Assembly (NCBI RefSeq): GCF_030718995.1
Contig: NZ_CP132204.1
Span: 1,054,001 to 1,118,000, forward strand
Direction of reading: 5' to 3'
Length of the DNA stretch: 64,000 bases
DNA from: Arthrobacter oryzae
GTDB lineage: Bacteria > Actinomycetota > Actinomycetes > Actinomycetales > Micrococcaceae
Part shown: positions 52,393 through 64,000 of the stretch, piece by piece
Layout: the number at the start of each line of letters is the position of its first letter
Numbering within the stretch: position 1 is the first letter of the stretch
Notes under the pieces: generated by a model
The model's input: the letters and a program-made list of their open reading frames with translations, nothing else
The model's database searches: none
What the model was told of the DNA's origin: nothing
Translations under genes and position numbers: made by a program

Positions 52393-54126
52393 CTATGTGA
52401 GAATCCAGGACTCACTCTGCAACAACGCTCGGGCGGCGGCCGCCTCTTCGGCCACACGCTTCGTGAAGGTCGCCAGTTTGGAGAAGTCGCGAGTCAACTC
52501 GTTCCCGTCTGATGCGTCAACGACGACTTTGGCCGCCGCAGCGAAAATTGATTCACTATGAGTCGGATTCCAAAGAAGCGTCGCAAAGGATGCTGCTGCC
52601 CTCTTCTGCGCCGCGCTATTAAACGGCTCCAACTTATTCCCTGAGACAAGGTGGCGAACAGCCTGAAGAAGATGGTACCGAACGGGCTTCAGCTCATTCT
52701 TGAGGACACCACTTCGGAAGAGCGCTTCACTCCGAAATAGCGCCACGGCCGCAGCGTAATAGCTTTCCAGTTCATGATCATCGTTGAACAGACGCTCGCC
52801 AAGGACAGAGTAGAGAGTCGAGTAGTAGCGGCTCGCCCTGTTGGGTTCATCAAGGAAAACTGACGCAAAAGACTTAACCAGTTGCGCGCGAGTTACAACC
52901 CGACTTCTCGGTGTAGTTGAGATTGCTCGATATTGCTGAGATCGCCGCTCATAGTAAAGGCGCTCCGGCTCGGAGTAAGTCGCAAAGAAGGCCTCCAACT
53001 TGCGCTGAAACTGAAGGAGCGAATAGAGGTCTTCAGTTTTTACTTGGCTTTGACTATTAGTTGCATCGGTGATCTGCGTTGCAATTGAGTCGTCTTGGGT
53101 CACAATAATACGCACCGGGATGGTTACATCTGTGAGTGATTCCCTAGCTTCAAACAGAACGTTCGAAGTTTGACAGCCATTCACAATCTGAAAATCTTCG
53201 AGGGTGAAATCATCACCCAAGACTGTCGCTGCCTTAGCCACAATTGTCACACCATTGTTGAGAACGCTAAACCGGTCACCACTTGTTTCAATGGAAGTTC
53301 TAATCTTCGCATTAACCGGATTATTGGACCCTTGAAAGTCCCGGACGTTGTCTTCGAAGATGCCTCTTCGCAAATCACCATCGACATCTCTAATGATTTG
53401 AAGAAACTGAGATCCAGGCAGTACTCCAATATACGACTGTTGCACACCTTCGATTTTTGGAAGGGTGACTTTACTGGAGAAGGTGAAATTGACCTCCGTT
53501 TTACTGTGGGCGGCCCGGTACATATCTTGGAGCTGATTCGCCCCGACCGGAGTAAAGAGCACCTTGGAGAACATGTTTGTGTCTTCCAATCGCTCCACGG
53601 AAGTAGCAATCTTCTTCTGGAGGAAAGGATCATCATTCCATCTGCCTGGCGTGACGTAATACATGTGGCATGTCGGATTCCGTTTCAGCCGCATGCCGAG
53701 ACTGAGAAGCTTTGTCGTTAGCTCCTTCGCCTCCTGGAGGCTGGCGTGCACGTCGGCACTCTGGAAGAAGGACCTGACTTCATCTGCGAAGTCAGCCATG
53801 CGCGCACCTTCAAATTTCCCACTCGTCTTACTTTGAATGAAATAAAAGTCAACATCAATGCTACTTCCGCTCTTGGTCAGCTCATCCAGCTCGTCCGGTG
53901 AACTGATCAGCGCCCCATTTGTCACAATGGCAAGAGAATCGATGCCAGGCGTACTGCCGTGACCCACGGCCACGTCATCGGTAGCGAGACTCTCATGCAA
54001 CTTTGGGGCAATGACAGAAAAGGCAGCAAAGTGTTCGAAGGCTTCGTGCGCCTTTAGGTGCTGCAGCTGCTCTTGCTCAATAAATGAATTCAGCAGCGAT
54101 TCTGTAATTCGGTCCAAGGTCGCCAA
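52393..54126 (-). CDS. AIPR family protein (abortive infection phage resistance)
   Basis: 577 residues from TTG 54126 with GGAAGG upstream. The N-terminal region has a Mrr-like nuclease pattern (GIDSLAIVTN with Asp63, then FYFIQSKTSG with Gln98 and Lys100). The AIPR core follows: RDFQGSNNPVNAKIRTSIE (about 262-280), FSVLNNGVTIVAKAA and DFQIVNGCQTSNVLFEARE. AIPR proteins are linked to abortive infection against phage. The gene is visibly AT-richer than its neighbours and sits next to decayed genes, signs of transfer. The catalytic reading of the N-terminus is my inference. Confidence 0.8.
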   Translation of the reverse strand: MATLDRITESLLNSFIEQEQLQHLKAHEAFEHFAAFSVIAPKLHESLATDDVAVGHGSTPGIDSLAIVTNGALISSPDELDELTKSGSSIDVDFYFIQSKTSGKFEGARMADFADEVRSFFQSADVHASLQEAKELTTKLLSLGMRLKRNPTCHMYYVTPGRWNDDPFLQKKIATSVERLEDTNMFSKVLFTPVGANQLQDMYRAAHSKTEVNFTFSSKVTLPKIEGVQQSYIGVLPGSQFLQIIRDVDGDLRRGIFEDNVRDFQGSNNPVNAKIRTSIETSGDRFSVLNNGVTIVAKAATVLGDDFTLEDFQIVNGCQTSNVLFEARESLTDVTIPVRIIVTQDDSIATQITDATNSQSQVKTEDLYSLLQFQRKLEAFFATYSEPERLYYERRSQQYRAISTTPRSRVVTRAQLVKSFASVFLDEPNRASRYYSTLYSVLGERLFNDDHELESYYAAAVALFRSEALFRSGVLKNELKPVRYHLLQAVRHLVSGNKLEPFNSAAQKRAAASFATLLWNPTHSESIFAAAAKVVVDASDGNELTRDFSKLATFTKRVAEEAAAARALLQSESWILT

Positions 54127-54326
54127 TGAGTACCTTCCGTAAGCCTATCCGAGAACATGGTTGAGGTAAATTGTTGTGGTACACCAGAAGAATACAATGC
54201 CAACCCGGCAATAGCCAATTGCGCGCACTCACGGCAATACAACGTTATCTGGTTCCAGCAATGTCCTACAAATACTCCCAGAATTTACTGACGGATGATT
54301 CTTATTGTGAAGTCTGCGAGCAAACC

Positions 54327-56324
54327 TCAAACCTCCGCCACCGGAGCCGCGAACTGCGCCTCGTACAGCCGCGCATAGGCCCCGCCCGCAGCCAGCAACG
54401 ACGCATGCGTCCCCTGCTCCACGATCTGGCCGGCCTCCATCACCAGGATGAGGTCGGCGTCGCGGATCGTGGACAGGCGATGCGCAATCACAAAAGAAGT
54501 ACGGTCGCTCCGCAAAGCACTCATTGCCTTCTGCACCAGCACCTCGGTCCGCGTATCCACTGAAGAAGTCGCCTCGTCCAGGATCAAAACGGAAGGCCGC
54601 GCCAGGAACGCCCGCGCAATCGTCAGCAGCTGCTTCTCGCCCGCTGACACGTTCCCGCCTTCGTCCTCCAGCACCGTGTCGTAGCCCTCCGGCAGTGAGT
54701 GCACGAACCGGTCCACGTACGTCGCCCGCGCCGCCTCCAGGATCTCAGCTTCAGTAGCATCCGGCCGCCCGTACGCAATGTTGTCCCGGATGGTCCCGCC
54801 GAACAGCCACGTATCCTGCAGCACCATCCCCATCCGCGAGCGCAGCTCGCGCCGGGAAACAGAGGTGACGTCCACGCCGTCGAGCGTTATCCGGCCCGCA
54901 TCAATCTCGTAGAAGCGCATCATCAGGTTCACCAGCGTCGTCTTCCCGGCCCCGGTGGGGCCGACGATCGCCACCGTCTGCCCCGGCTCCGCCACCAACG
55001 AAAGGTCAGAAATCAGCGGCTTGTCCGGTGAGTAGGAGAACGAGACGTTCTCGAACACCAGCCGCCCCCGCCCGCCGGCCGGGACAGAACCGGCAGCCTC
55101 CGGCGATTCCTCGTCCTCATCCAGCAACGCGAACACCCGCTCGGCGGACGCCACCCCGGACTGCAGCAGGTTGGCCATGGACCCCAGCTGCGCCAGCGGC
55201 TGGGTGAACTGCCGCGAGTACTGGATGAACGCCTGCACATCACCCAGCTGCATCGCCCCGGACGCCACCTGCAGGCCGCCCACCACGGCGATCCCCACGT
55301 ACACCAGGTTCCCGATGAACGTCATGGCCGGCATGATCAGCCCGGAAATGAATTGCGCGCCGAAGCTCGCCTCATACAGCTCCGCGTTCTTCTGCCGGAA
55401 CCGCTCCCCCACCTCCTGCTGCCTGCCGAACACCTTCACCAGCGCATGCCCGGTGTACGTCTCCTCGATCTGCCCGTTCAGCTCGCCCGTATGCTTCCAC
55501 TGCGCCACGAACAGCTTCTGCGAGCGCTTGGCGATCAGCGCCGTCGTCACCAGCGTCAGCGGAATGGTCACCAGCGCAATCAGCGCCAGCGTGGGCGAGA
55601 GCAGGAACATCATCAGCAGCACGCCCAGCACTGTCAGCAGCGACATCACCGCCTGGCTGATGGACTGCTGCAGGCTCTGGGAGATGTTGTCGACGTCGTT
55701 CGTCACCCGGCTGAGCAGCTCTCCGCGCTGGATCGAATCGAAATACCGCAGCGGCAGCCGGTTGATCTTCGCCTCGATCCGCTCGCGCAGCCGGAACACC
55801 GTCCGCTGCACCACGCCGTTGAGAATGTACGCCTGGATCCACATGAACGCGGACGCCAGCACATACAGCACCAGCGCCCACAGCAGCACATTTGCCAGCG
55901 CCGTGAAGTTGATCCCGGTCCCCGGCGTCAGCGCCATGGGACTGAGCATGTCCGCCTTCTGGTTCTCCCCCGCGGCCCGCAGCTGCGCGATCAGCTGCGC
56001 CTTGCTCATCCCGGCTGGCAGCTCCTTGGACACCACGCCGGCGAAGATGATGTTGGTGCCCTCGCCCAGCAGCCGCGGCCCGATCACGGACATCGCCACA
56101 CCGGCCACGCTCAGCCCGATCACCAGCACCAGCCACAGCCGCTCCGGCCGCAGAGTGCCCAGCAGCCGTTTGGCGGACGGCCAGAAGTTCAGCGCCTTCT
56201 CCGCCGGGATGTTCATCCCCGCGAACGGTCCGCCGTGCCCCGGACCGCCTCGCGGCCGGGGAATGCGTTCGACGGCGGCAGTCCCGCCGGGTGCGCCGGC
56301 TGCCGGCCTGCTGGGGGTGCTCAT
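54327..56324 (-). CDS. ABC exporter half-transporter, subunit with canonical ATP site
   Basis: 665 residues: a Gly/Pro-rich extension of about 50 residues, six membrane helices, then an ATPase with GPTGAGKTT, signature [15 protein letters not shown] and Walker [13 protein letters not shown] carrying the catalytic Glu. Its ATG overlaps the partner's stop (ATGA). With the partner it forms a TmrAB-type heterodimeric exporter for lipids, drugs or peptides. Confidence 0.88.
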   Translation of the reverse strand: MSTPSRPAAGAPGGTAAVERIPRPRGGPGHGGPFAGMNIPAEKALNFWPSAKRLLGTLRPERLWLVLVIGLSVAGVAMSVIGPRLLGEGTNIIFAGVVSKELPAGMSKAQLIAQLRAAGENQKADMLSPMALTPGTGINFTALANVLLWALVLYVLASAFMWIQAYILNGVVQRTVFRLRERIEAKINRLPLRYFDSIQRGELLSRVTNDVDNISQSLQQSISQAVMSLLTVLGVLLMMFLLSPTLALIALVTIPLTLVTTALIAKRSQKLFVAQWKHTGELNGQIEETYTGHALVKVFGRQQEVGERFRQKNAELYEASFGAQFISGLIMPAMTFIGNLVYVGIAVVGGLQVASGAMQLGDVQAFIQYSRQFTQPLAQLGSMANLLQSGVASAERVFALLDEDEESPEAAGSVPAGGRGRLVFENVSFSYSPDKPLISDLSLVAEPGQTVAIVGPTGAGKTTLVNLMMRFYEIDAGRITLDGVDVTSVSRRELRSRMGMVLQDTWLFGGTIRDNIAYGRPDATEAEILEAARATYVDRFVHSLPEGYDTVLEDEGGNVSAGEKQLLTIARAFLARPSVLILDEATSSVDTRTEVLVQKAMSALRSDRTSFVIAHRLSTIRDADLILVMEAGQIVEQGTHASLLAAGGAYARLYEAQFAAPVAEV

Positions 56325-58069
56325 ACCGCCTCCTCCGCCGCCAGCTGCGAGGACACAATCTCGCGGTACGTCTCCGATGTCTCCAGCAGCTCATGGTGCG
56401 TGCCCTGCCCCACAATCCTGCCGTCGTCGAGCACCAGGATCTGGTCCGCGTCCGCGATGCTGGACACCCGCTGGGCGATGATCACCAGGGTGGCGCCGGA
56501 GGTGTCGTGCTTGAGCGCCTGCCGCAGCCGCGCATCGGTGGCGGTATCCAGGGACGAGAAGGAGTCGTCGAAAATGTAGAGCTCGGGCCGTTTCACCAGC
56601 GCCCGGGCGATCGCGATCCGCTGCCGCTGCCCGCCGGAAACGTTGGTGCCGCCCTGCGAAATGGGCGCATCCAGCCCGCCCTCCATCTCCCGGACGAAGT
56701 CCTGCGCCTGCGCGGTGGACAGCGCCCGCCAGAGCTCATCCTCGGTGGCATCCGGCTTGCCGTACAGCAGGTTGCTGCGCACCGTGCCGGAGAACAGGTA
56801 CGGCCGCTGCGGCACCAGCCCGATGTGCCCCCACAGCTGGTCCGGCTGCAGCTCGCGGACGTCCACGCCGTCGAACTTCACCGAACCGGAGGTCGCGTCG
56901 AAAAGCCGCGGCAGCAGGTTCACCAGGGTGGTCTTGCCGGAGCCGGTGCTGCCGATGATCGCCGTTGTCTGCCCGGACCGGGCCGTGAAACTGATGCCGG
57001 ACAGGACCGGCTGCTCGGCACCCGGGTAGGCGAACCCGACGTCGTGCATCTCCAGCTCGCCGCTGCCCACCCCGCCCCTGCCGGCGCCGGCGGAGACCGG
57101 ATGCTCCGGCGGCCGCACGCTGGACTCCGTGGTGAGCACCTCGCCGATCCGGTCGGCTGAGACCGCGGCGCGCGGGATCATCACGGCCATGAACGTGGCC
57201 ATCATGACGGACATCAGGATCTGCAGCAGATAGCTGAGGAAGGCGATCAGCGTGCCCACCTGCATGGAGCCGTCCTCGATCCGGAACGAGCCGAACCAGA
57301 TCACCGCCACGCTGGAGACGTTCAGCACCAGCATCACCACGGGGAACGCAAGCGCCATCAGCCGGCCGGCCCGGAGCGCGGTGTCCGTGACGTCCTCGTT
57401 GGCCTGGGCGAACCGGGCGGTTTCGATGTCCTCGCGGACGAACGCGCGCACCACGCGGATGCCGGTGAGCTGCTCGCGGAGCACCCGGTTCACGGTGTCG
57501 ATCCGCACCTGCATCTTGCGGAACAGCGGCACCATCCGGGTGATGATCAGGGCGACGGCGAGCATCAGCACCGGGACGCTGACGGCGATCAGCCAGGACA
57601 GCTGCGCATCCTGCCGGACGGCCATGATCACGCCGCCGATGGCAAGCATGGGCGCGGCCACCATCATCGTGGCGGACATCAGCACCAGCTGCTGGACCTG
57701 CTGGACGTCGTTGGTGGAGCGGGTGATCAGGCTGGGCGCCCCGAACCGGGTGACCTCCTGCTCGGAGAACTCCCCCACCCGCGTGAAAATGGCCCCGCGC
57801 AGGTCACGGCCCAGCGCCATGGCCGCCTTCGCCCCGAAGTACACGGCCACCACCGCGCAGGCGATCTGCAGCAGGGTGATCCCCAGCATGAGGCTGCCCA
57901 GGCTGAGAATGACGCCGGTGTCCCCCTTGGCCACGCCCTCGTCGATGATGTCCGCGTTCAGCGTTGGCAGGTACAGCGATGCGATGGACTGCGCCAGCTG
58001 GAAGATCACGACGGCGATGAGCAGCCGCCGCTGCGGCCGCAGGTATTCAACAAGCAGTTTCCAGAGCAT
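56321..58069 (-). CDS. ABC exporter half-transporter, subunit with degenerate ATP site
   Basis: 582 residues from ATG 58069, with AGGAG upstream (the frame is open to 58210). Six membrane helices precede the ATPase: GSTGSGKTT, signature [15 protein letters not shown], and Walker [13 protein letters not shown] in which Asp replaces the catalytic Glu. That change is the usual mark of the non-hydrolysing site in heterodimeric exporters. Confidence 0.88.
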   Translation of the reverse strand: MLWKLLVEYLRPQRRLLIAVVIFQLAQSIASLYLPTLNADIIDEGVAKGDTGVILSLGSLMLGITLLQIACAVVAVYFGAKAAMALGRDLRGAIFTRVGEFSEQEVTRFGAPSLITRSTNDVQQVQQLVLMSATMMVAAPMLAIGGVIMAVRQDAQLSWLIAVSVPVLMLAVALIITRMVPLFRKMQVRIDTVNRVLREQLTGIRVVRAFVREDIETARFAQANEDVTDTALRAGRLMALAFPVVMLVLNVSSVAVIWFGSFRIEDGSMQVGTLIAFLSYLLQILMSVMMATFMAVMIPRAAVSADRIGEVLTTESSVRPPEHPVSAGAGRGGVGSGELEMHDVGFAYPGAEQPVLSGISFTARSGQTTAIIGSTGSGKTTLVNLLPRLFDATSGSVKFDGVDVRELQPDQLWGHIGLVPQRPYLFSGTVRSNLLYGKPDATEDELWRALSTAQAQDFVREMEGGLDAPISQGGTNVSGGQRQRIAIARALVKRPELYIFDDSFSSLDTATDARLRQALKHDTSGATLVIIAQRVSSIADADQILVLDDGRIVGQGTHHELLETSETYREIVSSQLAAEEAV

Positions 58070-58230
58070 GGCGGCTCCTGGTCCAAGGCTCACGGAACGT
58101 GATGCGAAGGTCAGTTTACGTCCGCAGGCTGGGAGTTCAGCGGGCTGGTGGAGGAGAAATTCGGCCGGTTCACGGAGGGCGTACTGGCATACTCTGGGAA
58201 GCAGCCGCACCCCGATGCTGAAGGAAGCCC

Positions 58231-59286
58231 ATGCCCGAGCCCACCCGCCCCTTACGCCAGCTTGGATTCCTCACCATCGGCCTGTTTGATCCGGCGGATC
58301 CCGCGCCGGGCCACCAATCCACGTTGCAGATCATCGAACTTGGCGAGCGGCTTGGGTTCGACAGCGCCTGGCTGCGGCACCGCCATCTGCAGTTCGGAAT
58401 TTCTTCCCCTGTGGCAGTCATGGCCGCCGCCAGCCAGCGCACGTCCCGGATCCACCTTGGCACCGCCGTCACCCCGCTCGGATGGGAAAACCCGCTGCGC
58501 CTGGCCGAGGACCTGGCCACTGTGGATCTGCTCGCCGGGGGACGCATCCATCCCGGGCTGAGCGTGGGGGAACCCATGCACTACGACACAGTGAAACACG
58601 AGTTGTACCCGGATTCGGCCGAGCTGGAGGACTTCAGCTACGCCCGGGTGGAGCGGTTCGCCCGGCTGGTCGCCGGGGAAAAGGTGCGCGACTTTTCCGG
58701 CAGGCAAGGGGTGACCGAGGAATTCTCCAACCGCGTCGAGCCGCACTCGCCCGGGCTGCGGGACCGCCTTTGGTACGGGGCGGGAAGCAAAAAGTCGGCC
58801 GTTTGGGCCGGAGCAAACGGCTTCAATCTGCTCTCCAGCAGTGTGGTCTTCCCCGAACCTGACCAGGAACCGGACTTTGCCCGCATTCAGCAATCTCAGA
58901 TCCGCGCCTACCGTGAGGCCGCTGCGTCAGCACAAGCGAAGGGGCCGGCCAGGGTGTCGCAGGGCTTGGTGGTGATCCCCACCGATTCGGCATCGCCTGG
59001 CCAGCGGGAGAAGTACCAACGCTACGTGGATGAACGCACTCCCCGCACCCGGGCGCCGCAGGGGCCGAAAGGCATGTTGTTCGCGCCGGACCTCATCGGC
59101 ACCAGCGAGGAAATTTCCGAGCAGCTCTACGCCCACGCAGGATTCCAGGAGGTCGACGAGGTGGCATTTGCACTGCCCTTCAGCTTTGACCACGAGGACT
59201 ACGTCCAGATCCTCACGGACATCGCAGGCAAACTGGGTCCCGCCCTGGGATGGACTCCGGCTGGGGCTGGGGTGGCCGCCAAGTAG
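58231..59286 (+). CDS. LLM class flavin-dependent oxidoreductase
   Basis: 351 residues with AAGGAAG before the ATG. The luciferase-like barrel is recognised by LGERLGFDSAWLRHRHL, ISSPVAVMAAASQRT, IHLGTAVTPLGWENPLRLAE and IHPGLSVGEP. It uses FMN or F420 to oxidise an unknown substrate. It is divergent from the ABC exporter. Confidence 0.85.
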   Translation: MPEPTRPLRQLGFLTIGLFDPADPAPGHQSTLQIIELGERLGFDSAWLRHRHLQFGISSPVAVMAAASQRTSRIHLGTAVTPLGWENPLRLAEDLATVDLLAGGRIHPGLSVGEPMHYDTVKHELYPDSAELEDFSYARVERFARLVAGEKVRDFSGRQGVTEEFSNRVEPHSPGLRDRLWYGAGSKKSAVWAGANGFNLLSSSVVFPEPDQEPDFARIQQSQIRAYREAAASAQAKGPARVSQGLVVIPTDSASPGQREKYQRYVDERTPRTRAPQGPKGMLFAPDLIGTSEEISEQLYAHAGFQEVDEVAFALPFSFDHEDYVQILTDIAGKLGPALGWTPAGAGVAAK

Positions 59287-59407
59287 GCGCGACGTAGAAG
59301 ATCGATTCGCTGACGCTACGCGAAAGTCAGTTCTGCATCCAGGCTGCCCGGCAGCGGGTGGAGGCTGACTGGAATTCTTCGGACCGGAAGTTTGCAAGAC
59401 TTGCGGG

Positions 59408-59731
59408 ATGATCACTGAACACGCCCTGCTGCCTGTGATTCCTGGCCAGGAAGAAGCATTCGAAACGGCGTTCGCCCGCGCCCGCCCCATCATCGCCTCC
59501 ATGCCTGGGTTCCTCACGTTGTCTCTCTCGCGGTCCATCGAGTCCCCCAACACGTACCTTCTGCTCGTGGAGTGGGACTCGCTGAAGGACCACACTGTTG
59601 GTTTCCGGGAATCCCCTGAGTACCAGGAGTGGCGCGCCCTCCTGCACCGGTTCTATGAGCCGTTTCCCGTCGTCGAGCACTACAACCTGGTCGCCTCGGT
59701 CCCTCGTCAGGGCTACTCCCCCGACATGTGA
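59408..59731 (+). CDS. Antibiotic biosynthesis monooxygenase-domain protein
   Basis: 107 residues: ITEHALLPVIPGQEEAFETA, MPGFLTLSLSRSIESPNTYL and LLVEWDSLKDHTVGFRESP fit the ABM ferredoxin-like fold. It differs clearly from the 18064 protein. Function unknown; it may deal with oxidised small molecules beside katG. Confidence 0.8.
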   Translation: MITEHALLPVIPGQEEAFETAFARARPIIASMPGFLTLSLSRSIESPNTYLLLVEWDSLKDHTVGFRESPEYQEWRALLHRFYEPFPVVEHYNLVASVPRQGYSPDM

Positions 59732-59830
59732 CAGTGCAGAGCGGCTGCTTCGGTTCCCGCCACCAGGGCAGGCCGGATTGTGGTGCAGGAGAAGACTCCT
59801 ATCCCCCTCCTCTCATGGCCGTCCCCGTGA

Positions 59831-62191
<2,361 letters not shown>

Positions 62192-62193
62192 GC

Positions 62194-63159
62194 TTAAAGC
62201 GGCGACGGTGCCCCGCTGCGGGCATCAAAACGGCGCCGGTATTCCGTTGGTGTCGTGGAAAAGGCGGCCGCGAAGTTCTGGCGGAGGGTGACGGCGTTGC
62301 CGAATCCGCAGTCGGCCGAGATCTGGTCTATCGACAGGTCTGTGGTCTCGAGCAGGCGCCGTGCTGCGTCGAGCCGGCGGGCACGAATCCACGCTGCCGG
62401 TGTTGTGCCAGTTGCTGCCCGGAAGGCCCGGACGAAAGTGCGGCGGCTCAGGTGTGCCCGTGCGGCGAGATAGTCAATAGTGAGGGGTTGGGCCAGGTGC
62501 CCCAGGGCCCACTCGAGCAACCTTGAGATCGGGTCATCGGTGGAGCGCGGTGGGATGGGGTGCTCAATGTATTGCGCCTGTCCGCCCTCACGGTGCGGGG
62601 CAATGACGAGGCTGCGTGCCACGTGGTTCGCTGCTTCTGCTCCCAGCCGGGCACGCACCAGGTGTAGGCAGGCGTCCAGCGCGGAGGCGGTGCCGGCCGA
62701 GGTCAGGACGTCCCCGTGATCGATATAGAGAACGGACTGGTCAAGGGTGACGTCGGGGTGCCGCGCAGCCAAAGAATCGAACGCCTGCCAGTGCGTGACG
62801 GCCCGGCGTCCGGACAGCAATCCTGCGTCCGCTACCGGAATGGCACCAAGGCACAGCCCCAGGATGGCCACACCTCTCCCGTGCGCTCCCTGCAGCACCC
62901 GCCGCAACGAATCGCTGGGGACTCGCCCGTCGTCGAACCATGAGGGCACCACCACAACGTCTGCCTCTTCGGCGGCTTCGGGTCCTTTCACCTCCCCCAG
63001 CCGATACCCCTCAGCGGTTGTTATCCCGCCTGCCTGGTCAGAAAAAAGAACTGTCTCCCACCCGGCAATGCCCTGGCGGGCCACCTCGTCAAAAACCATC
63101 TGCGGGACAGCAAGGTGAAACATGGTTGCCCCGTCGAAGGCGTACACCGCGATCCTCAT
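62194..63159 (-). CDS. GlxA-type transcriptional regulator (DJ-1/PfpI and AraC domains)
   Basis: 321 residues from ATG 63159, with AGGAAGAGG upstream. The first 180 residues form an amidase-like DJ-1/PfpI domain with the elbow cysteine in ILGLCLGAIP; the rest has two AraC helix-turn-helix motifs (IDYLAARAHLSRRTFVRAFR and IDQISADCGFGNAVTLRQNF). Its gene is convergent with katG, with only 2 bases between the stops, and divergent from the isochorismatase-like hydrolase, its likely target. Confidence 0.88.
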   Translation of the reverse strand: MRIAVYAFDGATMFHLAVPQMVFDEVARQGIAGWETVLFSDQAGGITTAEGYRLGEVKGPEAAEEADVVVVPSWFDDGRVPSDSLRRVLQGAHGRGVAILGLCLGAIPVADAGLLSGRRAVTHWQAFDSLAARHPDVTLDQSVLYIDHGDVLTSAGTASALDACLHLVRARLGAEAANHVARSLVIAPHREGGQAQYIEHPIPPRSTDDPISRLLEWALGHLAQPLTIDYLAARAHLSRRTFVRAFRAATGTTPAAWIRARRLDAARRLLETTDLSIDQISADCGFGNAVTLRQNFAAAFSTTPTEYRRRFDARSGAPSPL

Positions 63160-63292
63160 GCTGCACCTCTTCCTGATTGGCCCGATTCCATCGTATATGT
63201 GCCTTCGTGCCACTGTTGGCATTCGTCGGCAGCAGGAAGACTGAAACGGTTGCCAGAAGGCAGCCCAGAAACCCCCAGGGAGAACCAAGAAC

Positions 63293-63931
63293 ATGACCAG
63301 CCCCCGCCGCGCCCTTATCCTCATCGACGTGCAGCAGCAGTACTTCGGCGGCCCGCTCGAGATCCGGTACCCGCCGCACCAGGAGTCGCTGCCCATGATT
63401 TCGAAGGCAGTCGACGCCGCCACCGCAGCGGGCATTCCGATCGTCGCGATCCAGCACTCCGCTGGCGAAGGTGCACCCGTGTTTGCGCCCGGCACGCCCG
63501 AATTCGAGCTGCACCCCGAGATTGAACGCCGCAAGACCGGCAGCTGGCATTCCATCGTCAAGGACTACGGGTCCGTGTACGCCGGTACGGACGTCGCCGC
63601 CTGGCTGCGCCAGCACGACGTCGACACGGTCACCCTGGTGGGCTACATGACCAACAACTGCGTGCTCGCCTCAGCTGTGGAAGCAGAGTTCCTTGGCTTC
63701 ACCACCGAAGTCCTCTCAGACGCCACCGGCGCCATTAACCTCGCCAACGACGCAGGCTTCGCTGACGCAAAGACGGTCCACACGACGCTCCTGACGTTGC
63801 TGAACTCGAACTGGGCAGCAGTAGCGGATACTGACACGTGGACCAGGGCGCTGGACAGCCGGCAGGCTCTGACAAGGAGTGATCTCGGCAGCTCCGCGGT
63901 GGCCGGTTCCAGGCTGCTCCCCCAGGCATAA
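63293..63931 (+). CDS. Isochorismatase-family cysteine hydrolase
   Basis: 212 residues. The triad regions are seen: Asp in ALILIDVQQQYFGGP, Lys in ERRKTGSWHS and Cys in GYMTNNCVLASAVEAEFLG. The family hydrolyses amides such as nicotinamide or carbamates. A C-terminal tail of about 30 residues is not conserved in appearance. It is divergent from the GlxA-type regulator. Confidence 0.85.
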   Translation: MTSPRRALILIDVQQQYFGGPLEIRYPPHQESLPMISKAVDAATAAGIPIVAIQHSAGEGAPVFAPGTPEFELHPEIERRKTGSWHSIVKDYGSVYAGTDVAAWLRQHDVDTVTLVGYMTNNCVLASAVEAEFLGFTTEVLSDATGAINLANDAGFADAKTVHTTLLTLLNSNWAAVADTDTWTRALDSRQALTRSDLGSSAVAGSRLLPQA

Positions 63932-63961
63932 CCAGCCCAACAACTCTCAAGGACTTATTGA

Positions 63962-64000
63962 ATGAAGTGGATTCTTCTGGCCGGTGCGATCCTCAGTGAG
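63962..64000 (+). CDS. SMR family transporter, N-terminal fragment (continues beyond window)
   Basis: Thirteen codons, MKWILLAGAILSE, match the start of small multidrug resistance (EmrE/QacE-like) proteins, including the Glu of the first helix. AAGGA lies upstream. The gene runs off the window and may be co-transcribed with the hydrolase 30 bases earlier. Confidence 0.65.
   Translation, partial: MKWILLAGAILSE

Overview
The window is 64 kb of high-GC DNA. Gene styles point to a soil actinobacterium of the Micrococcaceae (Arthrobacter/Pseudarthrobacter type): several sugar ABC systems under LacI/SorC-type regulators, a DUF222-HNH protein, GPP34 proteins, CBU_0592-like and TspO membrane proteins, GTG/TTG starts and likely leaderless mRNAs. 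The genus is an inference from gene content; no rRNA or tRNA gene was seen.

0-18.4 kb is carbohydrate uptake and catabolism. After the end of a cytosine deaminase-like amidohydrolase come a GPP34 protein, an acetyltransferase, a beta-hydroxyacid dehydrogenase and a LacI repressor divergent from an operon of a SAF-domain oxidoreductase, a lipoprotein binding protein, two permeases and a MalK/UgpC-type ATPase. Two promoters carry the same operator (TGGAACCGGTTCCA type) at the predicted start of transcription. Next is a minus-strand block of isomerase, PfkB kinase, RbsB/RbsA/RbsC-like transporter and a lactonase-like amidohydrolase, facing a SorC regulator and a small monooxygenase.

18.4-30 kb holds housekeeping and small genes: DUF222-HNH, a phosphotransferase, TerC with a yybP-ykoY (manganese) riboswitch in its leader, TspO, a VOC protein, a second GPP34 with an Ala/Pro insert, a LysR regulator and a phospholipase D. 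29.4-35.1 kb is a choline-to-glycine betaine cluster (BetI-like TetR, BetB, BetA-like oxidoreductase, APC permease) with a duplicated palindromic operator over the betB promoter.

35.1-43.8 kb carries a WS/DGAT acyltransferase and then a vitamin B12-linked set: a DUF4430 lipoprotein, a 954-residue single-chain ECF transporter (EcfT-EcfA-EcfA'-EcfS in one polypeptide) and, convergent with it, cobalamin-dependent methionine synthase MetH followed by a 50-codon hydrophobic protein. At 44.0-44.7 kb one gene seems split by an in-frame amber codon. 45-47.3 kb is a MarR regulator divergent from a secreted esterase/peptidase.

47.3-54.3 kb looks like an accessory island: decayed SDR and TetR genes, a DEDDh exonuclease-BRCT protein, a DUF4041/GIY-YIG nuclease and a visibly AT-richer AIPR (abortive infection) gene. 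54.3-64 kb returns to core-like genes: a heterodimeric ABC exporter, an LLM flavin oxidoreductase, KatG, a GlxA-type AraC regulator, an isochorismatase-family hydrolase and the start of an SMR transporter.

A near-identical hairpin (CGGACGACGGCGGGA...TCCCGCCGTCGTCCG) recurs at least ten times between 18.4 and 51.2 kb, nearly always at gene 3' ends. It looks like a dispersed terminator-like repeat family.
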